Below, one piece after another: positions 52,886 through 61,445 of a DNA stretch of 64,000 nt. The stretch comes from Candidatus Competibacteraceae bacterium (GTDB taxonomy: Bacteria; Pseudomonadota; Gammaproteobacteria; Competibacterales; Competibacteraceae). The DNA lies in assembly GCA_016712625.1 (NCBI GenBank), contig JADJQQ010000001.1:1364001-1428000 (forward strand), written 5' to 3'. The translations under genes and the position numbers were made by a program. The number at the start of each line of letters is the position of its first letter. Positions within the stretch are counted from its first letter, which is position 1. The notes under the pieces are model-generated. The model was not told where the DNA came from, did not search any database, and was given only the letters and a program-made list of their open reading frames with translations.

Positions 52886-53676
52886 GCCCGCTGGGCGCCA
52901 CGGGCTTGCAAGTCAGCGCTCTGGGTTTGGGGACCGTTAAATTCGGTCGCAATCAAGGTGTCAATTATCCACGCGCCTTCTCATTGCCGTCGGATTCCGA
53001 GATTTTGCGGTTATTGCAAACGGCATGGGATTTGGGGATCAATTTGCTGGACACCGCACCCGCTTACGGCGGTAGCGAAGAGCGATTGGGGCGGTTGCTC
53101 CAGCAGTGTCGGCGAGAGTGGGTGATCGTCACCAAGGTCGGCGAGGAATTCGCCGATGGCGAATCGCGCTTCGACTTTTCCGCCGCCGCAACCCACGCCA
53201 GCATTGAGCGTAGCTTGCGACGACTGGGCGTGGAGGTGTTGGACGCCGTGCTGATTCATTCCAATGGCGATGATGCGGCCATTCTGGAACGGGAAGAAGT
53301 CTTGCCCTGTCTGTTCGATCTCAAGCAGGCAGGGCTGGTGCGGGCGGTGGGTATCTCAAGTAAAACCGTAGCCGGCGGATTGCGGGCGGTCGAGCGTTGC
53401 GATGTGCTGATGGTCACCTGCAACCCGCGGCAACAAGCCGAACTGCCCGTTATTCGCGCCGCGCACGCGACCAACAGAGGCGTGTTGATCAAGAAAGGCT
53501 TGCTGAGTGGGCATCTCGACCAGTTGGCGGGAACCGATCCAGTATCGGCGTCGCTACGGTTTATTTACGCCCAACCCGGCATCAATAGTGTGGTGGTCGG
53601 CACGCTCAATCCGGCCCATTTGCGGGCTAACATGGCGGCGGCGGAACAAGCGCTCGCCCTGGCCGCAATGGGTTGA
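52873..53676 (+). CDS. Aldo/keto reductase
   Basis: (Beta/alpha)8 NADPH-dependent oxidoreductase of about 267 residues. The catalytic tetrad is visible as D and Y in NLLDTAPAYGGSE, K in VIVTKVGEEF and H in AVLIHSNGDD. FIYAQPGINSVVVGTLNPAHLRAN near the end is the cofactor-binding loop. No ATG fits; a GTG at 52873 (or 52876) lies a few bases after GGAGGAG and overlaps the FAD oxidoreductase by 13 bases, so I start there. Coupled translation points to a shared pathway. Confidence 0.85.
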   Translation: MVGLSPLGATGLQVSALGLGTVKFGRNQGVNYPRAFSLPSDSEILRLLQTAWDLGINLLDTAPAYGGSEERLGRLLQQCRREWVIVTKVGEEFADGESRFDFSAAATHASIERSLRRLGVEVLDAVLIHSNGDDAAILEREEVLPCLFDLKQAGLVRAVGISSKTVAGGLRAVERCDVLMVTCNPRQQAELPVIRAAHATNRGVLIKKGLLSGHLDQLAGTDPVSASLRFIYAQPGINSVVVGTLNPAHLRANMAAAEQALALAAMG

Positions 53677-53715
53677 ACAGCTGAAATCATCGTTTATCCG
53701 CCCGCAAAATCGGAT

Positions 53716-54888
53716 TCAAGCCGCCAGCGCCCGCTTGAGGCGTTCCACCCCGTCAGCCAGTTGTGGGATGGCGGTGGTGTAGGCGAAGCGAACATGCCGC
53801 TCCGGCGAATGGTTGCCAAAATCGATGCCCGGCGTGATCGCAACGCCGCTTTGCTCCAGTAGCTGTAAAGCAAACTGATAGCTGTCGTCGGTGAAACGGC
53901 TACAGTCGGCGTAGAGATAAAAGGCGCCGTCCGGGATGCTGAGGATATCGAAGCCGAGTTTTCGCAATGCCGGCAGCAAGAAATCCCGCCGGGCCTGAAA
54001 TTCCCGCCGCCGTTGTTCAAAGACGGCCCGTGTTTCGGGAAGGAACGCCGCCAATGCCGCATATTGCGCGGGGGTGGAGGCGGCCAGAAACAGATTTTGC
54101 GCCAGCTTTTCGGCGGCCCCGACGCAATCGTCCGGCGCCACCAGCCAGCCTAGCCGCCAGCCGGTCATCCCATAATATTTGCTGAAGCTATTTAAAGCGA
54201 TCACTTGGTCGGAATAAGCCAGGGCGGTTTGGAGCGAAGTGTCGTAGACCAAGCCGTGGTAAATTTCGTCCATGATGACGCGGCCGCCGCGGGCCTCGAC
54301 CGTGGAGATAATGGCGGCCAATGCTTGGGGCGGTATCACCGTACCGGTGGGATTGGCCGGAGAGGCGAGCAGCACGGCTGCGGTTCGTTCATCCCAATAG
54401 CGCTCGACGAGTTCGGCGGTCAGTTGGTAAGCGGTCGCCGGGCCGACCGGAATACCGACCGCTTCCCCCTCCGCCAGCCGTACAAAATGCCGGTTGCAGG
54501 GATAGCCGGGATCGGCCAGCAGCACACGGTCGCCAGGGCCGACCAGAAGCGCCGTCGCCAGTTGCAAAGCGCCGGACGCGCCGGGCGTGATCAGGATGCG
54601 CCGGGTGGGAACCTCGACCCCGTAACGGTCTCGATAGTGTCCGCCGATCGCTTGCCGTAATTCGGGCAAGCCGGCGGCGGCGGTGTAACGAGTCCGACCC
54701 TCGCTCAATGCGCGCTGGCCAGCGCGCACAATTGGCGCGGCGGTGGGAAAATCCGGTTCCCCGATTTCCATGTGAATGATGGAGCGGCCGGCCGCCTCCA
54801 ATTCCTTGGCGCGAGCCAACAGCGCCATGACGTGAAATGGCGCGATAGCCGCCATCCGCGGCGCCAGCGGCCGGAAGCGGGCGCTCAA
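53716..54888 (-). CDS. Class I/II pyridoxal-phosphate aminotransferase
   Basis: 390 residues of fold type I. Motifs: IIHMEIGEPDFPTAAPI, TPGASGALQLATALL, ASPANPTGTVIPP, VIMDEIYHGLVYD, the PLP lysine in SFSKYYGMTGWRLGW and the C-terminal substrate Arg in HVRFAYT. It is closest in pattern to aspartate/alanine-type aminotransferases; the exact substrate cannot be assigned. It overlaps the 3' end of pilU by four bases, so it is the third gene of an sthA-pilU-aminotransferase unit. Confidence 0.85.
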   Translation of the reverse strand: MSARFRPLAPRMAAIAPFHVMALLARAKELEAAGRSIIHMEIGEPDFPTAAPIVRAGQRALSEGRTRYTAAAGLPELRQAIGGHYRDRYGVEVPTRRILITPGASGALQLATALLVGPGDRVLLADPGYPCNRHFVRLAEGEAVGIPVGPATAYQLTAELVERYWDERTAAVLLASPANPTGTVIPPQALAAIISTVEARGGRVIMDEIYHGLVYDTSLQTALAYSDQVIALNSFSKYYGMTGWRLGWLVAPDDCVGAAEKLAQNLFLAASTPAQYAALAAFLPETRAVFEQRRREFQARRDFLLPALRKLGFDILSIPDGAFYLYADCSRFTDDSYQFALQLLEQSGVAITPGIDFGNHSPERHVRFAYTTAIPQLADGVERLKRALAA

Positions 54889-56027
54889 AACATCCGGCCC
54901 CGATTGGTATCCTCGTCGCGAATGGTCAGATCAATCGGAGTGCCTTTGGCGGCGCCGCCAGCCGCCGCGCCTTCGGATAAGCGGATCTGCAAGCCGACGT
55001 TGTTCTTGGAGTCGGCATTCTTGATGGCCTCATCTCGGGAAATTTTGCCTTCCTTGTACAGCTTAAAGAGTGACTGATCGAAGGTCATCATGCCCGATTC
55101 AGTAGCCTGTTCCATCGCGTCCTTCACATAATCGATCTTGCCTTTCTGGATCAGATCGGCGATGTAGGGCGTGTTCAGCAAGACTTCCACCGCTGGCACC
55201 AATCCGCCATTGATGGATCGCACCAGACGCTGCGAGACGATGGCGCGCAGGTTTAGCGCTAAATCCATCAGCAGCTGCGGCCGGGCGTCCTCTGGGAAAA
55301 AGTTGACGATGCGTTCCAACGCGCCGTTGGCATTGTTGGCGTGCAGGGTGGACATTACCAGATGGCCTGTTTCCGAGAAGGTCATGACGAACTTCATCAC
55401 ATCGCGTTCGCGCACCTCGCCCACCAGAATGACGTCCGGCGCCTCGCGCATGGCGCTGCGCAAGGCGTTTTCATAGCTGTGGGTGTCGATGCCGATCTCC
55501 CGTTGGCCGACCACCGATTTTTTGTGCTGGTGAGTGAATTCGATAGGGTCTTCGATGGTGAGGATGTGGCCCGGCGCGCTGGAGTTGCGATGATCAATCA
55601 TGGACGCCAATGTGGTGGATTTACCCGAACCGGTGGCTCCCACCAACAGCAACAGTCCACGTTTTTCCATCACCAATTGCCGCAGCAGCGGCGGCAAGCC
55701 CAATTCCTCCACCTGCGGGATGTCGCCTTTGATGAAGCGGATCACCATCGACACCTCGCCGCGTTGCTTGAACACATTGGCGCGAAATCGGCCAACGCCG
55801 TGCAGCGGAATGGCGAAATTGAGTTCCCATTCATGCTCGAAGTCCTTGATCTGATCGTCCTTCATCACTGAATAGGCGATTTCGCGCACTTGGCCCGGGC
55901 CAAGCACCTTGTTGCCGATGGGGCGGACCACCCCGCCGATTTTGATATTGACCGGAGCGCCGACGTGAAAAAACAGATCGGAGGCGCTTTTATCGACCAT
56001 CAGTTTCAGATAGGGGGTAATATCCAT
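54885..56027 (-). CDS. pilU: Type IV pilus retraction ATPase PilU
   Basis: Hexameric PilT/PilU-family motor that pulls in type IV pili. N-terminal PAS-like domain, then Walker A GATGSGKST (130-138), TIEDPIEF, Walker B DVILVGEVRERD, and the His box HLVMSTLHANNANGALERI. The 380-residue length and C-terminal tail ending in TPIDLTIRDED support PilU over PilT (about 345 aa). pilT is not adjacent, so it must lie elsewhere. 12 bases after sthA. Confidence 0.88.
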   Translation of the reverse strand: MDITPYLKLMVDKSASDLFFHVGAPVNIKIGGVVRPIGNKVLGPGQVREIAYSVMKDDQIKDFEHEWELNFAIPLHGVGRFRANVFKQRGEVSMVIRFIKGDIPQVEELGLPPLLRQLVMEKRGLLLLVGATGSGKSTTLASMIDHRNSSAPGHILTIEDPIEFTHQHKKSVVGQREIGIDTHSYENALRSAMREAPDVILVGEVRERDVMKFVMTFSETGHLVMSTLHANNANGALERIVNFFPEDARPQLLMDLALNLRAIVSQRLVRSINGGLVPAVEVLLNTPYIADLIQKGKIDYVKDAMEQATESGMMTFDQSLFKLYKEGKISRDEAIKNADSKNNVGLQIRLSEGAAAGGAAKGTPIDLTIRDEDTNRGRMF

Positions 56028-56039
56028 TGCAATTGTCTC

Positions 56040-57443
56040 TCAGGCTAGCCGGTTCAAGCCATTTAGCGCCGCGACTCGGTAGGCCTCGGCCATGGTTGGA
56101 TAATTAAATGTAGTATTGACAAAATACTGGATCGTGTTGGCGTCGCCCGGTTGGGCCATGATCGCCTGGCCGATGTGGACGATCTCGGCGGCCTGATCGC
56201 CAAAGCAGTGAATGCCGAGAATTTCCAGGGTATCGCGGTGGAACAGCAATTTCAGGACGCCCACAGTCCGACCAGTGATTTGCGCGCGGGCCAAACTCTT
56301 GAAATAAGCGTGTCCAACCTCGTAAGGCACTCGGGCCTCGGTCAGCTCGCGTTCGGTGCGGCCGACCGAACTGATTTCCGGCGAGGTATAAATACCGGTC
56401 GGGATGTAATCCACCAGGTGATGATCGCATGCGCCATGCACCAGATGGGTGGCGGCGAAGCGGCCCTGGTCGTAGGCGGCGCTGGCTAGGCTCGGATAGC
56501 CGATTACATCGCCCACGGCGTAGATATGCGGCAGCGTGGTGCGGTAGTTGTCGTCCACCGCAAGCTGGCCCCGGCGGTTAGGGACGATGCCTAACTCTTC
56601 CAGTCCCATGTTTTGCGTGTTGCCGCTGCGGCCGTTGGCCCAGAGCAGCGCGTCGGCTTTGATCTTTTTGCCAGACTTGAGGCAGAGCAGCACGCTGTCC
56701 GGTTGCCCTTCCACCTGATCGTATTCTTCGTTGTGGCGGATCATCACCCCTTGGTCGCGCAAGTGATAGCTCAGGGCATGGGCGATTTCGTCGTCGAGGA
56801 AGGACAGCAATTGCGAGCGGCTATCAACCAAATCGACTTTACAACCCATGTTGCGAAAGATACTGGCATACTCACAGCCGATGACCCCCGCGCCGTAGAT
56901 GGTGATCGAGCGGGGGGTGGCCGACAGTCCGAGGATGGTGTCGCTGTCGAAGATGCGCGCGTGGCTAAAATCGATGTCCCGCGGCCGGAATGGGTGCGAG
57001 CCAGAGGCGATGATGAAGGCTTCGCCGTGCAGAACGATCGGTTCAGCGCCGGTGTTGGAGCGGATTTCAAGGGTGTGGGCATCCAGAAAGCGTGCGTGGC
57101 CGTGGAAGAGGCGGACCCGGTTACGCTCGTAGAAATCCTGGCGCATGGCGGTCTGGCGGGCGATGACCGACTCAGCGGAGCGCAGCAAATCAGGGTACGA
57201 CAGTCGCAAGGCGGCGCCGAGCGCGTTACGGAATATCGGGCTGGTGTTGAATTCCTGCATCCGGTTGATGGCGTGACGCAAGGCCTTGGATGGAATAGTG
57301 CCCCAATGGGTGCAACCGCCGCCGACGAAACGGTGCTTTTCAATGACCGCGACTGATTTGCCTTCCTTGGCCGCTTTCATGGCCGCTCCCTCTCCTCCTG
57401 GACCGGTACCAATTACGATGACATCGTAGCTCTGATCGTGCAT
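56040..57443 (-). CDS. sthA: Soluble pyridine nucleotide transhydrogenase (Si-specific)
   Basis: 467-residue flavoprotein that exchanges reducing power between NADPH and NAD+. FAD motif VIGTGPGGEGAAMKAAKEG, then VGGGCTHWGTIPSKALRHA with only the second of the two redox cysteines kept. This single-Cys pattern separates SthA from lipoamide dehydrogenase and glutathione reductase. NAD motif ITIYGAGVIGCEYASIFRNMG, IYAVGDVIGYPSLAS, and C-terminal dimer domain GIHCFGDQAAEIVHIGQA. First gene of the minus-strand unit with pilU; a good promoter lies upstream. Confidence 0.94.
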   Translation of the reverse strand: MHDQSYDVIVIGTGPGGEGAAMKAAKEGKSVAVIEKHRFVGGGCTHWGTIPSKALRHAINRMQEFNTSPIFRNALGAALRLSYPDLLRSAESVIARQTAMRQDFYERNRVRLFHGHARFLDAHTLEIRSNTGAEPIVLHGEAFIIASGSHPFRPRDIDFSHARIFDSDTILGLSATPRSITIYGAGVIGCEYASIFRNMGCKVDLVDSRSQLLSFLDDEIAHALSYHLRDQGVMIRHNEEYDQVEGQPDSVLLCLKSGKKIKADALLWANGRSGNTQNMGLEELGIVPNRRGQLAVDDNYRTTLPHIYAVGDVIGYPSLASAAYDQGRFAATHLVHGACDHHLVDYIPTGIYTSPEISSVGRTERELTEARVPYEVGHAYFKSLARAQITGRTVGVLKLLFHRDTLEILGIHCFGDQAAEIVHIGQAIMAQPGDANTIQYFVNTTFNYPTMAEAYRVAALNGLNRLA

Positions 57444-57506
57444 TTGTTATGTTCGCTGCGGAGTTGAAGGCGAGAGCAACGCGATTTGATCAAACTTTCA
57501 TTTAAT

Positions 57507-57535
57507 AGTATATCTCATTTTACAACATCAGCCAA
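57507..57535 (-). promoter_or_regulatory. Sigma-70 promoter of sthA
   Basis: On the minus strand TTGGCT (plus positions 57530-57535) and TATACT (57507-57512) are spaced by exactly 17 bases, about 65 bases before the sthA ATG. The 293-base gap 57444-57736 holds nothing else I recognise; the plus-strand promoter for the AI-2E permease gene must also be here. Confidence 0.6.
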
Positions 57536-57736
57536 AATCGCTTGGCGAACGGATACCAATTAATGAAGGACGATTTTCGATGAAGTCGTGCGGGCATGAC
57601 GGGTCAAAAAGGGCGGGTTGAGAGGGATGCAGACCAGATTTTAGCGTACTGTGGTAAGTGTTTGACCCTTGGTGGTTCAGTCGCGTCGGAATTTGATAGA
57701 TGATCCCCGTCTTAATTCTTGTGGAGAGCCCGCCTT

Positions 57737-58810
57737 ATGAGCGCCGATCCGGCTCAGTCGTCCTTGAGCGAACCCGTGCGAACCGTGCTGCGATTAACGG
57801 TCGTCGGTTCGCTCTTAGTCGCCGTGCTCTACATTTTTCGACCGTTTCTACCCAGCATGTTGTGGAGCGCGTTCATCGTGATTGCGGTATGGCCGGGTCT
57901 GGTGTGGTTGCAAAACCGCTTTGGCTGGAATCGGCTGGCGTGTGCGTTCTTGTTAAGCTTGGTGTTAAGCGGTTTTGTAATCGGGCCGCTGCTAGGCGGA
58001 ATTTTTACGGTTGCCGAGCACGGTGAAGCGCTATTTGCGGAAGCCAAGACGGCGGTAGACCAGATTCCCGACGCCCCGCCGGCTTGGGTGGCGGATTTGC
58101 CGTTGGTCGGCTCAGGCCTAGCGGCGACATGGCGGGATATCGCCAGTGGTAACCTCAATTTACGCGCCAGACTTGGCCCCGCGCTGCAAACTGGAGGGCG
58201 TTGGTTGTTGGGTCGGCTTGGGGTAGCGGGTGAATTGGTTATCCAGTTCCTCTTGGTTGTGGTGTTTTCAGTAATTTTTTATGTGCATGGCGAAGCGCTG
58301 GCTGATTTTAGCCGACGCCTGGCGGCTCGCATCGGCGGAGAGCGGGCGCTCCAGGCCCGTGATCAGGCCCGGAAGGCAATTCGCGCCGTGGCGTTCGGGG
58401 TAGTGTTGACCGCGCTGGTGCAAAGCACGCTGGCGCTGATTGGGTTGCTGGTCGCCGACGTGCCGCTGGCGATCTTGCTTGCTTTCGTCTGTTTTCTATT
58501 CGCCATCGCCCAGCTTGGAGCGGCTTGGCCCTTATTGGCGGTGGCCGGATGGCTGCATGGCTGGCGAGACGAGACGGGTTGGGCCTTATTCATGGCGATT
58601 TGGGGTCTGTTTGTAGTGGGGGGAGTCGATAACATCATGCGGCCGATACTCATTAAACGCGGTATGAGTATGCCCCTGACGCTCGTATTTCTCGGCGTGA
58701 TTGGCGGATTGCTCAGCTACGGCCTGATCGGGGTTTTTTTAGGGCCAACGCTGGTTGCCATCACCTATACTTTGTTGCTGTCTTGGCTGGCGGAACCCGA
58801 GGCCGGTTGA
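57737..58810 (+). CDS. AI-2E family transporter (YdiK-like)
   Basis: 357 residues with about eight hydrophobic segments, starting with a pair in residues 18-65 (LTVVGSLLVAVLYIFRPFLPSMLWSAFIVIAVWPGL). A soluble-looking region spans about 95-150, and the C terminus has the conserved GVDNIMRPILIKRGMSMPLTLVFLGVIGG block. The family includes TqsA (autoinducer-2 export) and E. coli YdiK; most members are of unknown cargo. I use the ATG at 57737 rather than the GTG-type start 18 bases earlier. No operon partner is evident. Confidence 0.87.
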   Translation: MSADPAQSSLSEPVRTVLRLTVVGSLLVAVLYIFRPFLPSMLWSAFIVIAVWPGLVWLQNRFGWNRLACAFLLSLVLSGFVIGPLLGGIFTVAEHGEALFAEAKTAVDQIPDAPPAWVADLPLVGSGLAATWRDIASGNLNLRARLGPALQTGGRWLLGRLGVAGELVIQFLLVVVFSVIFYVHGEALADFSRRLAARIGGERALQARDQARKAIRAVAFGVVLTALVQSTLALIGLLVADVPLAILLAFVCFLFAIAQLGAAWPLLAVAGWLHGWRDETGWALFMAIWGLFVVGGVDNIMRPILIKRGMSMPLTLVFLGVIGGLLSYGLIGVFLGPTLVAITYTLLLSWLAEPEAG

Positions 58811-58839
58811 TTGCGAATAATCCCTCCTCACCCCCGACC

Positions 58840-58866
58840 GCTCTCCCGCCGAAAGAAGAGAGCTTT
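58840..58866 (+). terminator. Possible weak terminator after the AI-2E gene
   Basis: GCTCTC (58840-58845) and GAGAGC (58858-58863) form a 6-bp stem followed by only TTT. The surrounding sequence is C-rich (CCCTCCTCACCCCCGACCGCTCTCCC), a composition seen in dispersed intergenic repeats of many GC-rich genomes. A terminator role is uncertain. Confidence 0.3.
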
Positions 58867-58923
58867 CCCACTCCTTTCCGGGCGGCCCCCGATCTTCCCC
58901 GCGCGCGCGCCGATCATTGATCA

Positions 58924-59697
58924 ATGAACGTTCAGTTTCTTCATATCGGACAGCGGTTGGGCTTGCTGCGCTCAGTGCTGATATATCACGGCATCCCGTT
59001 CCGTCGCCGTCGCCTGACGCGCTTCTACGCCCAATTCATCCGGCCGGGCGATCTGTGTTTCGATATCGGCGCGCACGTCGGCAGCCGGTTGCGGGCTTGG
59101 TCGCCGCTGGATGTCCGGATCGTCGCCGTGGAGCCGCAATCGAACTGTATGGCCCTGCTGCGCCGCTGGTTCGGCCATAACGCCGCCATCATCTTGGTCG
59201 AGCAGGCAGTCGGAGCGCGGCCGGGCGTGGCGGAGTTGCTGGTTAGCCCGCGCACGCCGACCGTTACTACTCTGTCGCGCGACTGGATCGCGGCGGTCGG
59301 CGGGGACCGTTCGTTTGCGGGCGTGCGCTGGGAAGGCCGCCAGCCGGTGGCCGTCACCACGCTGGACACGCTGATCGCGCGCCACGGCCTGCCGGTGTTC
59401 TGCAAAATCGATGTCGAGGGTTACGAGCTGGAGGTGTTGCGCGGATTGTCGCAGCCGATTCCGGCGCTGTCTTTCGAGTACCTTTCGGTCTGCCTGGACC
59501 AGGCGCGGGCCTGCGTGGCGCGCTTGGCGGCCCTTGGAGAGTATCGCTTCAACTGGTCGGTCGGGGAGTCGCATCAGTTGCAATCGGTCGACTGGCTCGA
59601 TCCTGACCGGATGCTCGCTCGGATCGAATCACTGGGCGCGGCGGGCGGCTCCGGCGACATTTACGCGCGGCTGCGAGCGGGAGCGGTTGATGGGTGA
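58924..59697 (+). CDS. FkbM-family methyltransferase
   Basis: 257 residues. SAM-binding region FDIGAHVGSRLRAW, then IVAVEPQSNCMALLRRWF, and CKIDVEGYELEVLRGL with the FkbM Asp-Val-Glu-Gly-x-E signature. FkbM enzymes O-methylate sugars, polyketides or peptides. Base composition is higher in GC than the AI-2E gene before it. Its stop codon overlaps the start of the RibD-like gene by eight bases, so the two are coupled, which may tie it to the pterin-like gene cluster that follows. Confidence 0.85.
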   Translation: MNVQFLHIGQRLGLLRSVLIYHGIPFRRRRLTRFYAQFIRPGDLCFDIGAHVGSRLRAWSPLDVRIVAVEPQSNCMALLRRWFGHNAAIILVEQAVGARPGVAELLVSPRTPTVTTLSRDWIAAVGGDRSFAGVRWEGRQPVAVTTLDTLIARHGLPVFCKIDVEGYELEVLRGLSQPIPALSFEYLSVCLDQARACVARLAALGEYRFNWSVGESHQLQSVDWLDPDRMLARIESLGAAGGSGDIYARLRAGAVDG

Positions 59698-60607
59698 TCG
59701 GTCGCGGGCACCCGAAGAAATCGCCGTTGGACCGGAGTTGGCGTGGTTGCTGCTGCTGGAGTTGCGCCGCCGAGCGAGGTCGCCGGCGCCGTTACCCGAC
59801 TGCTTCAGCTTGAGTTTGGACACGCGAGGTCAATCGAGCGGCGCACCGGCCGGCCCGCGATCCACCGTGCTCGAAATCGCCGCCGACGGTTCTTGGGCCG
59901 CAAGGGTTCCGGTCGCCGAATCCGGCGCTGAACTGTTTGATCTCTATTTACCCATGGCGCTAGCTCGCCGTGAGCGGCCGTTTACGGCCGCGCATTTGGG
60001 GCAGAGCCTGGATGGCCGCATCGCCACGCTGGAGGGTGCCTCTTCCTATGTTAACGGCCCGGAAAATCTTATCCATCTTCATCGGATGCGCGCGTTATGC
60101 GATGCGGTTTTGGTGGGGGCCTCCACGGTCGCGTGTGACAATCCGCAACTCACAACCCGCCGGGTGGTCGGCCCCAACCCCGTGCGAGTCATTCTCGATC
60201 CGCGCCGCCGCTTGGCTTCCACTTGTCGGGTATTTCAGGATCGGGCAGCGCCGACCTTGGTGCTGTGTGATGCGCCGTTGGCCGATCAGACCAGTCTAGG
60301 CCATGCGGAGGTTATCGGCATCCCGTGCCGCGATCATCGCCTTGATTTGGAAGCCGCCTTACGACAACTGCGCGCCCGCGGCCTATTCGGTGTTTTTGTT
60401 GAAGGCGGTGGTTTGACGGTATCGGCTTTTTTGGAGCGTGGGCTGTTGGATCGCTTGCAAATCGCGGTAGCGCCCCTGATTCTGGGCTCCGGTCGGCCCG
60501 GCATTACCCTTCCACCGATTCGGGATTTATCACAGGGTTTGCGTCCCCGCCATCGTCGCTACGCGATGGGGGAGGATGTGTTGTTCGATTGTGGGTTGAG
60601 AGGTTGA
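59690..60607 (+). CDS. Stand-alone RibD C-terminal-type reductase
   Basis: 305 residues. The C-terminal two thirds match the RibD_C/dihydrofolate-reductase-like fold: AHLGQSLDGRIATLEGASSYVNGPENLIHLHRMRALCDAVLVGASTVACDNPQLT and VRVILDPRRRL. The N-terminal ~100 residues are Arg/Ala/Pro-rich and not recognised. There is no deaminase zinc motif, so it is not a full riboflavin RibD. Family members reduce pyrimidine or pterin-like intermediates with NADPH. The ATG at 59690 overlaps the FkbM gene; the 3' end converges on the methyltransferase gene 16 bases away. Confidence 0.8.
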   Translation: MGDRSRAPEEIAVGPELAWLLLLELRRRARSPAPLPDCFSLSLDTRGQSSGAPAGPRSTVLEIAADGSWAARVPVAESGAELFDLYLPMALARRERPFTAAHLGQSLDGRIATLEGASSYVNGPENLIHLHRMRALCDAVLVGASTVACDNPQLTTRRVVGPNPVRVILDPRRRLASTCRVFQDRAAPTLVLCDAPLADQTSLGHAEVIGIPCRDHRLDLEAALRQLRARGLFGVFVEGGGLTVSAFLERGLLDRLQIAVAPLILGSGRPGITLPPIRDLSQGLRPRHRRYAMGEDVLFDCGLRG

Positions 60608-60623
60608 GGCCACGCCGTTGGCG

Positions 60624-61445
60624 CTACTCCTTCAACCAAGCCAACAAATCCCAATGTCCGACATGCAGCCGTGAATGACCTTGTTCGAGCAGGCGACGGC
60701 GCTCCGTGGCCCAGTCGTCCAACCAGCCAGCTCGTTCCGGCGCGAGGGTGCGAGCGGTCTGGGCCCAGCCTTCCCGCAGCACGGTTTGCAACGTCGCGTG
60801 TTCCGGCCCCAGCCGCCACGGGCTGGGCCGCAGCATCACCCAATAACCGAGCTGTCGCAACAGGATCGCCAAAGTGGCGGGGGCGTCGGGACCGAGCGCC
60901 GAACCGAAGCCCTTGTCGGTTTGCTGGTGTCGGTTGATCCGTTCGCGCAGCGTTTTGTCGCCCTCCAGCGCCGGTTCCCAGAGGATGGTCCCGTCATAGC
61001 TGAGGGTGACGAATACCGCCGCCCGCCACTCCCGGCAGCGCCGGGCGAATCGCTCCAGCCAAGCCGCCGAGACCAGATCGAGCAGGGCGGAGGCGGTGAC
61101 CAGATGGATATCCGGCAGATCCAGCCGCTCCCAGTCTCGGTTCAGGTCCAGCAATCGCCATTCCAGGCTCGGGTTCGATTCCCGCGTCGCCGCCCACTGT
61201 CGGAGCAGCGCATCGCCGCGTCCCAGCACGGCCGGGTCGTGATCGACCAACCACCAGTGTTGATCGTCGCCCAGCAGCGGGGCGAGATAGCGGAGGTTTG
61301 CACCGGTTCCGCTGCCCAAATCCAGCACCGACAAGTGGTCGTGCAGTTGACGCCAAGCCTGCAATTCCCCGGTCAGTTCCAGGTTGCGAGACACCGCGTC
61401 CACGGGTTCGCGCAGGGCGAGCCAATCCACCGAAAAGCCGCTCAT
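60624..61445 (-). CDS. Class I SAM-dependent methyltransferase
   Basis: 273 residues. Motif I is LSVLDLGSGTGANLRYLAPLLG, followed by WWLVDHDPAVLGRGDALL, LEWRLLDLNRDW and LVTASALLDLVSAAWLERFA in the usual order. Substrate unknown. It is the last gene of a four-gene minus-strand run (dehydrogenase, PTPS-like, glycosyltransferase, methyltransferase), its ATG overlapping the glycosyltransferase stop by four bases. Members of this family are recurrent neighbours of such clusters, which favours a small-molecule substrate over a macromolecule. Confidence 0.8.
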   Translation of the reverse strand: MSGFSVDWLALREPVDAVSRNLELTGELQAWRQLHDHLSVLDLGSGTGANLRYLAPLLGDDQHWWLVDHDPAVLGRGDALLRQWAATRESNPSLEWRLLDLNRDWERLDLPDIHLVTASALLDLVSAAWLERFARRCREWRAAVFVTLSYDGTILWEPALEGDKTLRERINRHQQTDKGFGSALGPDAPATLAILLRQLGYWVMLRPSPWRLGPEHATLQTVLREGWAQTARTLAPERAGWLDDWATERRRLLEQGHSRLHVGHWDLLAWLKE

